A stretch of 64,000 nucleotides of DNA from Gloeocapsa sp. PCC 7428 (lineage in GTDB: Bacteria; Cyanobacteriota; Cyanobacteriia; Cyanobacteriales; Chroococcidiopsidaceae). The translations under genes and the position numbers were made by a program. The DNA is taken from assembly GCF_000317555.1 (NCBI RefSeq), contig NC_019745.1:310001-374000 (forward strand). The letters are read 5' to 3'. Below are positions 59,000-64,000 of this stretch, one piece after another. A model generated the notes under the pieces. It saw only the letters and a list, made by a program, of their open reading frames with translations, did no database searches and had not been told where the DNA came from. Each line of letters opens with the position of its first letter. Position 1 is the first letter of the stretch.

Positions 59000-60307
59000 A
59001 TGCAAGCAGAATATCGCCAGCGTCGCGAACAGCTGATGACAAAAATCGGTAGTGGAACTGCAATTTTTCGCAGTGCGCCGACGGCAGTTATGCACAACGA
59101 CGTGGAATATACTTACCGTCAGGATAGCGACTTTTTTTATCTAACAGGATTTAATGAACCTGAAGCCGTCGCAGTTTTAGCGCCGCATCACCCAGAACAT
59201 CGCTTTATCTTGTTTGTCCAGCCCAAAGAACGAGAAAAAGAAGTTTGGACGGGCTACCGCTGTGGCGTGGAAGGGGCAAAAGAACGCTATGGCGCAGACG
59301 AAGCGTATCCGATCGCCGAACTTGATGAAAAATTACCGCAGTATCTCGAAAAAGCCGACCGCATTTATTACCGCTTAGGACGCGATCGCGCATTTAATGA
59401 CAAAATTCTCAAACACTGGCAACGCCTACTCGCAACTTATCCCAAACGCGGCACAGGACCAATCGCCTTAGAAGACGTTGGCATATTGCTACACGCGATG
59501 CGACTGACAAAAAGTCCAGCCGAATTAGAATTAATGCGCAAAGCAGCAGAAATTTCCGTCGAAGCCCACAATCGGGCAATGGCGATCGCGCACCCAGGGC
59601 GTTACGAGTACGAAATCCAAGCCGAAATTGAACACGTTTTTCGCCGACGCGGTGGTATGGGACCGGCGTACCCCTCAATAGTTGCTTCTGGTGCAAATGC
59701 GTGCGTGTTGCACTACATCGAGAACAACTGCCAAATGCAGGATAATCAACTGCTACTCATCGACGCCGGATGTGCTTACGAGTACTACAACGGAGATATC
59801 ACGCGGACTTTCCCTGTCGGCGGTAAGTTTACACCGGAACAAAAAATACTGTATGAAATTGTCTTAGAAGCACAACAGCAAGCGATCGCCCAAGTAAAAC
59901 CAGGAAATCCTTACAATGCCTTTCACGATACCGCCGTGCGCGTCCTCACCGAAGGTTTAGTCGAACTTGGTATCCTCAAAGGTGAAATCGACAAACTCAT
60001 CGAGGAAGAAAAATACAAACCCTTCTATATGCACCGCACAGGACACTGGCTAGGTTTAGATGTTCACGATGTTGGCGTTTATCAACACGGTGACAATCCT
60101 CAAATTTTACAACCTGGGCAAGTTCTCACCGTCGAACCAGGGCTTTACATCGTCCCCGACACCAAACCCGCCGAAGACCAACCCGAAATTGATCCCCGCT
60201 GGAGTGGAATTGGTATCCGGATTGAAGACGACGTGTTAGTCACAGAAACTGGCAACGAAGTTTTAACCGCAGGTGTTCCTAAAGCAATTTCAGAATTAGA
60301 AAGGTAA
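59000..60307 (+). CDS. pepP: Xaa-Pro aminopeptidase
   Basis: 435 aa. An N-terminal creatinase/prolidase-like domain (EYRQRREQLMTKIGSGTAIF) is followed by the pita-bread metallopeptidase domain. Metal ligands are visible in LLIDAGCAYEYYNGDITRTF (two Asp), MHRTGHWLGLDVHDVG (His), LTVEPGLYI (Glu) and IGIRIEDDVLVT (Glu). It removes N-terminal residues before proline. No signal peptide. It stands as its own unit after a hairpin; a pentapeptide gene follows 36 bp downstream. Confidence 0.95.
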   Translation: MQAEYRQRREQLMTKIGSGTAIFRSAPTAVMHNDVEYTYRQDSDFFYLTGFNEPEAVAVLAPHHPEHRFILFVQPKEREKEVWTGYRCGVEGAKERYGADEAYPIAELDEKLPQYLEKADRIYYRLGRDRAFNDKILKHWQRLLATYPKRGTGPIALEDVGILLHAMRLTKSPAELELMRKAAEISVEAHNRAMAIAHPGRYEYEIQAEIEHVFRRRGGMGPAYPSIVASGANACVLHYIENNCQMQDNQLLLIDAGCAYEYYNGDITRTFPVGGKFTPEQKILYEIVLEAQQQAIAQVKPGNPYNAFHDTAVRVLTEGLVELGILKGEIDKLIEEEKYKPFYMHRTGHWLGLDVHDVGVYQHGDNPQILQPGQVLTVEPGLYIVPDTKPAEDQPEIDPRWSGIGIRIEDDVLVTETGNEVLTAGVPKAISELER

Positions 60308-60343
60308 AGATACCAATAAGTCCAAATTACTGAGCATCTCAAA

Positions 60344-61027
60344 ATGGTACTACTTCCACGACGGCTACTTCGTGCTGATTGGTTTTCACCACCAAAGCAA
60401 AACATTCTTTTAGTCGATACACCATCTGCGGCTAGCGAGATAGCCTTTATGCTAGGCGGCGAGTGGGACGGATGCAACAGCGTTGTGTTAGATAAATGTG
60501 ACGAGGTAGCTGTCAATACTGCTGCTAGCCTCATCCAAGCACAATGGTGTTATGCAGGGGCAGAAGTGACATATCTTGCCCGATTAACTGCTAACGAGTT
60601 GCTACGACGCTATCAAGCAGGCGAGAGAAATTTCACCAATGCTAACTTAAGAGGAATCTCGCTCGATTCTGACAACTTAAATGCCATCAATCTTAGTTGG
60701 GCAAAGCTTACAGGGGCTACACTTCAACAAACAAACTTAACTTATGCTGATTTAACCGCAGCCGACTTAACCGCGACTAATTTAAGTTTGGCAAACTTAA
60801 GTAGAACAACGCTAGCAATGGGCAACTTAGCGCGGGCGAACTTATCACAAGCCAACCTCACCGGCGCAAATTTATATCGCGCTTGCCTCAGAAATGCCGA
60901 CCTCACACAAGCAGATCTAACCGGCGCAAACTTAACCTTAGCTGACCTCACTGGCGCAAATCTCAATGAAGCTAAACTAACTCACGCCAATTTAACAGGG
61001 ACAAAGATACAGCTTTTAGATGAATAG
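60344..61027 (+). CDS. Pentapeptide-repeat protein
   Basis: 227 aa. The first ~80 residues are not repetitive. From about 90 to 220 there is a regular pentapeptide array (NFTNANLRGISL, ADLTAADLTATNLS, ANLTGANLYR, ADLTGANLNEAKL). This is a compact beta-helix with no signal peptide. The region around 85-92 (RLTANELLRRYQAGERNF) resembles the lead-in found in other cyanobacterial pentapeptide proteins, including 50784-52334 (FWQRYNNGQRNF). Function is unknown. Confidence 0.92.
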   Translation: MVLLPRRLLRADWFSPPKQNILLVDTPSAASEIAFMLGGEWDGCNSVVLDKCDEVAVNTAASLIQAQWCYAGAEVTYLARLTANELLRRYQAGERNFTNANLRGISLDSDNLNAINLSWAKLTGATLQQTNLTYADLTAADLTATNLSLANLSRTTLAMGNLARANLSQANLTGANLYRACLRNADLTQADLTGANLTLADLTGANLNEAKLTHANLTGTKIQLLDE

Positions 61028-61085
61028 TAGAGGTCAGGGTGAGAGTACGGGCACAAGCGAGACTTTGTATTCTTTGTGGTTCTTT

Positions 61086-62729
61086 TTAACACCGCACCAA
61101 CTGCGACTCCTTACCAACTTTATCCATCTCAGCTTCAGCGGCCGCTAAATGCTTCAATAAAGTCGCCTGCGCAAGTGGTCCTTGAATGTGACTCCAAGGC
61201 AAAACCCGATCGCGCGACCAATCGCTATACACGTAAAAATCTAAATCAGGAATCTGCCCGCGTAACGCTTTAAACGCCCGTCGGTAACTTCCCAACGAGT
61301 CACCGTAATGCCGCGTTAACTCTAATAACTGTGATAAACGGCGATCGCCCCGCGACAACAATGCCTGAATCACTGACCAATTGTAACTTTCTGGACGGAA
61401 ATCAATACCTTGGGGTTTAAGCTGCTTCTGCAAAAACTGCAATCGCTTCTCAGCTTGGTGGTTGACTCCATACCACTGAAACGGCGTATGCGCTTTCGGA
61501 ACAAACGTACTGCATCCCAACGTTAACCGTAATCCTGGGGCAGCTTTTTTCAGCGATTTCATCATCGCGACAGTTTGTTCGAGATCTGCCATGTCTTCTC
61601 CAGGAACTCCCACCATCCCGTAGAGTTTTAAACTGCTTAATCCTCCAGCTTTGGCATTAACCGCAGCTTGAATAATGGCATCATTATCGAGTTTTTTATT
61701 AATGATCCGCCGCAAGCGTTCTGAACCACTTTCGACGGCAATTGTCAGCGATCGCGTGTCACGTTTTGCTAACAATCGCGCGAGTTTTTCTGTTACGGTA
61801 TTTGTGCGTACCGAGGCAATACTTAAACGGATATGGTCGTACTCTGGCTTACTCAAGTACTCTAACAAAGCATCAAACTCAGGATGCTGAGTCACCGACG
61901 CGCCTAATAAACCAATGCGATCTGTTACAGCTAATCCACGTTCAATCGCTGGAATGAGTGAACCCTCAAAACTTGCTGTCCGAAACGGAAGTGTTAAGTA
62001 ACTTGCCAAGCAAAAGCGGCACATTTCAGGACAACTACGTACCACTTCCACCATGTAAATATTTTCCCACGCAGCTTTTTCGGTGACTACGGTAGAAGCA
62101 GATAATGTGTTACCGCGATAAGTTTGCTTTTCTACAACGTTGGGAACTGCTGCGAGAGGTTCAATTGACTTAATCGTACCTGTAGGATCGTGATACGTAA
62201 CTTCGTACAAACTGGGGATATAAACTCCTGGAACTTGTGCCAAATGTTGCAACTGAGTTGGGCGATCGCTATTGCGAACTTCTTTGTAAGCAGCAATAAA
62301 ATCTCCTAGTAAATTTTCCCCATCGCCTAGCAAAATAACGTCAAAAAAATCCGCAAACGGTTCTGGGTTTGCTGTTAATACTGGACCTCCACCAAAAACG
62401 AGGGGATCGCTGCTACTGCGCGCCTTTGCCCGAATCGGAATTTCTAAAGACTCAAGTAAATTGAGAATATTAACGTAATCGAGTTCCCACGACACAGAAA
62501 AACCGAGTAACTCAGGATCGCGTGGTAATTGTTCGTGAATATCAGTAAATAAGCGGCTTACTTGCACATCTGACCGCATTGCTAAAGTTGCCCACACGAC
62601 TTGATAACCCAGGCTAGTGATTCCCACGCTGTATTCATTGGGAAAGGCAAAAATCGTACGAATCGCATCGCTATCTGGAGTTGCTGGGTTAAATAAAAGG
62701 CGTTCGTTGGCAAAAACGGAGGCAGTCAC
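61086..62729 (-). CDS. B12-binding domain radical SAM protein
   Basis: 547 aa, resembling the TIGR03960 group. The N-terminal ~190 residues look like a cobalamin-binding-type domain (LGFSVSWELDYVNILNLLES; VFGGGPVLTANPEPFADF; LLGDGENLLGDF). The radical SAM centre is CPEMCRFCLASY (C-x3-C-x2-C) near 235. The TIM-barrel continues with GLLGASVTQHPEFDALLEYL and VESGSERLRRIINKKL. The substrate is unknown. It is shorter than the longest family members, which carry an extra C-terminal domain; that part is absent but the core is complete. Confidence 0.9.
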   Translation of the reverse strand: MTASVFANERLLFNPATPDSDAIRTIFAFPNEYSVGITSLGYQVVWATLAMRSDVQVSRLFTDIHEQLPRDPELLGFSVSWELDYVNILNLLESLEIPIRAKARSSSDPLVFGGGPVLTANPEPFADFFDVILLGDGENLLGDFIAAYKEVRNSDRPTQLQHLAQVPGVYIPSLYEVTYHDPTGTIKSIEPLAAVPNVVEKQTYRGNTLSASTVVTEKAAWENIYMVEVVRSCPEMCRFCLASYLTLPFRTASFEGSLIPAIERGLAVTDRIGLLGASVTQHPEFDALLEYLSKPEYDHIRLSIASVRTNTVTEKLARLLAKRDTRSLTIAVESGSERLRRIINKKLDNDAIIQAAVNAKAGGLSSLKLYGMVGVPGEDMADLEQTVAMMKSLKKAAPGLRLTLGCSTFVPKAHTPFQWYGVNHQAEKRLQFLQKQLKPQGIDFRPESYNWSVIQALLSRGDRRLSQLLELTRHYGDSLGSYRRAFKALRGQIPDLDFYVYSDWSRDRVLPWSHIQGPLAQATLLKHLAAAEAEMDKVGKESQLVRC

Positions 62730-62760
62730 TGGCGTTAATTAGCTTCATTTAGCTATTGAG

Positions 62761-63015
62761 TCATCTATATCTTATTTTAAGCCCTAAAATTATTAAGTTG
62801 AAAATGAGTGTAATTAAGTTAGCAAGAATAATAGGTAATGCTTGTAGATAAATTCCATAAATTAACCACAAAAATACACCAGTTGAAAATATCATTAGCA
62901 TCCCTAAAGAAACATCTTTAGCTGATTTAGATTGCCAGGTTTTAAATAATTGTGGGAGAAAAGCAATTGTGGTTAATGTTCCGGCTATTAGCCCTAAGAT
63001 TGAGACGAAATCCAT
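62761..63015 (-). CDS. SemiSWEET-type sugar transporter
   Basis: 84 aa with three membrane helices (ILGLIAGTLTTIAFLPQLFK, GMLMIFSTGVFLWLIYGIYL and IILANLITLIFNLIILGLK). The PQ motif FLPQLFKTWQSKSAKDVS is the hallmark of bacterial SemiSWEET proteins, which dimerise to move small sugars. It is preceded by a family B repeat on the upstream side. Length is typical of the family. Confidence 0.93.
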   Translation of the reverse strand: MDFVSILGLIAGTLTTIAFLPQLFKTWQSKSAKDVSLGMLMIFSTGVFLWLIYGIYLQALPIILANLITLIFNLIILGLKIRYR

Positions 63016-63065
63016 TTAATTTAGTAAGTAGGTAGGCATAATTAAATATCACATACAACATTTAT

Positions 63066-63160
63066 CGGGTAATAGTTAATAGGTAATGGGTAATAGCTCC
63101 TGCTTAACCAATGACCAGTTACCAGCCCTTAAGTTACGTTTATTTTTACTCATTTACTTA
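63066..63160 (+). repeat. Heptamer-rich hairpin repeat, family B, copy 5
   Basis: GGGTAATAGTTAATAGGTAA with GGGTAAT on the left faces CCAATGACCAGTTACCAG on the right, then the tail CCCTTAAGTTACGTTTATTT. It is the closest match to copy 1 (20902-21025). Confidence 0.7.
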
Positions 63161-63218
63161 GATAATATAAGCAAACACTTCAGGAAAAGAGAAAGCAGAG
63201 GCAGAAGTAAGCTGTTAG

Positions 63219-64000
63219 CTAAGATATGTTTTCAGTGAATTCTCTTTCTATTTCTTGAAGCGTTTGTTGCAAGTTTTCTGAGTGCAACCAACCAACAAAG
63301 CCACTGTAGAGACATTTACCTTCGGGACAACTGACGAAAACGTGATCTATTCCTAATAAATTTTTCCAAGTACAAATAGAAATCCCATTTTCTAAAGTAA
63401 AGCAAACTTGGGCTTTGCTAAAGTCTCGATGATGCGCGTCTGTGATACCAGAAACGAGTTGCAAACGCTGAATGAGTAAGTCAGTTAATTCAGGTTCGGA
63501 AATGTCGCTTAGTGTTTTTTCGCTAGTCCAAAAATCTTGAATGACAGTTGTAACATCCGAGTGATGGCGCATAATTGCGTGCGATAAGCCAGGAAGTAAA
63601 ACAAACTGGGCATTGCGAAACTTAGTTGAACCTATCGGAATTGTGCCATCGCTACCGTTGTCAAAATCTCCGGCAATGATTAACGTGGGGATCGCTTTGG
63701 CGATCGCTTCGGCAATTTCTCGGCGATTTTTGCCTAAGTCGCGTGCAATACCTACTCCCAAACTTAGGGGATCAAGTAATCTTGCTAAGTCTGCCCCTCC
63801 GATAGGTGATGCGATTAGCACTAATGATTCTACTCTTGACCACCATTCGGGATGACGATTGAGGACTTCAAGCCAAATTAATCCTCCCATCGAATGACCA
63901 ATAATCCGGATAGGCGTGTTTGGATATCGCGAATTGGTTTCAATCGCAATTTTTTCGACCGCCGCGATTAAAGGTTCAATGCGCAACCAAGTATTGATAA
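63219..64000 (-). CDS. Alpha/beta hydrolase, partial (5' end outside window)
   Basis: At least 260 aa. The frame continues without a stop to the window edge (INTWLRIEPLIAAVEK), so the start lies beyond 64000. A lipase-type nucleophile elbow is visible (RIIGHSMGGLIWLEVLNRHP), with the oxyanion region upstream missing. An acid (IIAGDFDNGSDGTIPIGS) and a late His (LPGLSHAIMRHHSD) complete a triad. The C-terminal ~80 residues are an extra domain of unknown fold. The substrate is unknown; a lipase or thioesterase-like activity is possible. Confidence 0.85.
   Translation of the reverse strand, partial: INTWLRIEPLIAAVEKIAIETNSRYPNTPIRIIGHSMGGLIWLEVLNRHPEWWSRVESLVLIASPIGGADLARLLDPLSLGVGIARDLGKNRREIAEAIAKAIPTLIIAGDFDNGSDGTIPIGSTKFRNAQFVLLPGLSHAIMRHHSDVTTVIQDFWTSEKTLSDISEPELTDLLIQRLQLVSGITDAHHRDFSKAQVCFTLENGISICTWKNLLGIDHVFVSCPEGKCLYSGFVGWLHSENLQQTLQEIEREFTENIS

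Noticed and set aside
1-64000. CRISPR arrays, rRNA, tRNA and intact transposase genes
   Set aside because: No regular direct-repeat/spacer pattern, no tRNA-like cloverleaf with a GTTCGA-type arm, and no transposase or integrase frame was recognised by eye. A tRNAscan-SE and ISfinder search would be decisive.

Overview
The window is chromosomal DNA of a cyanobacterium. Markers seen directly are the octamer GCGATCGC (HIP1) scattered throughout, a plant-type [2Fe-2S] ferredoxin, biliverdin reductase, the Mg-chelatase subunit ChlD, an acyl-lipid desaturase, a SigF-type sigma factor and AMIN-domain TonB receptors. The repeat content and gene set suggest a Chroococcidiopsis/Gloeocapsopsis-like lineage; that placement is inference from memory. 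Genes are densely packed on both strands. No rRNA, tRNA, CRISPR array or intact transposase gene was found. || Layout. 0.3-5.3 kb: pentapeptide membrane protein, GT2 glycosyltransferase, desaturase desC, and a divergent TetR regulator with a tyrosine-recombinase-like C-terminal domain; two palindromic operators lie between the last two. 5.4-8.5 kb: a truncated TonB receptor and its AraC regulator. 8.6-10.2 kb: bvdR and petF. 10.2-16.3 kb: SpoIID protein, then a stress cluster (sulfiredoxin-Dps pair, an HTH/GrpE-like fusion, a second Dps, and a universal stress protein under a c-di-AMP riboswitch) and a TPR protein. 16.5-21.6 kb: a kinase-like membrane protein, a Uma2 protein, an S9 peptidase and a pterin dehydratase. 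21.7-27.2 kb: AraC regulator, Uma2, intact TonB receptor and siderophore-binding lipoprotein (iron uptake). 27.3-35.2 kb: unknown proteins, a methyltransferase, two more Uma2 genes, cysQ, a sugar kinase and an SLH protein. 35.6-44.7 kb: rsmI, a PD-(D/E)XK protein, a phosphohexomutase, LapA and PsiE domain proteins, an orphan AbrB/MazE-like gene, polA and an ArsB/NhaD-type transporter. 44.9-46.5 kb: a decayed nitrate/taurine-type ABC transporter operon behind a second c-di-AMP riboswitch. 46.7-54.4 kb: histidine kinase, chlD, GNAT protein, pentapeptide protein, a NACHT-family remnant and sigF. 54.9-60.3 kb: a housekeeping run prfB (programmed frameshift), DUF3285, ybeY, dgkA, trpG/pabA, MBL hydrolase, Xaa-Pro peptidase. 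60.3-64 kb: pentapeptide protein, radical SAM protein, SemiSWEET and an edge-truncated hydrolase. || Themes. Iron uptake appears twice, once intact and once broken. Oxidative and desiccation stress functions cluster at 12.1-15.5 kb. Two paralogous c-di-AMP riboswitch leaders exist: one keeps a clear terminator and an intact gene, the other precedes a pseudogenised operon. Several families of small dispersed repeats fill the intergenic gaps, and in two places they supply the C-terminal codons of genes.
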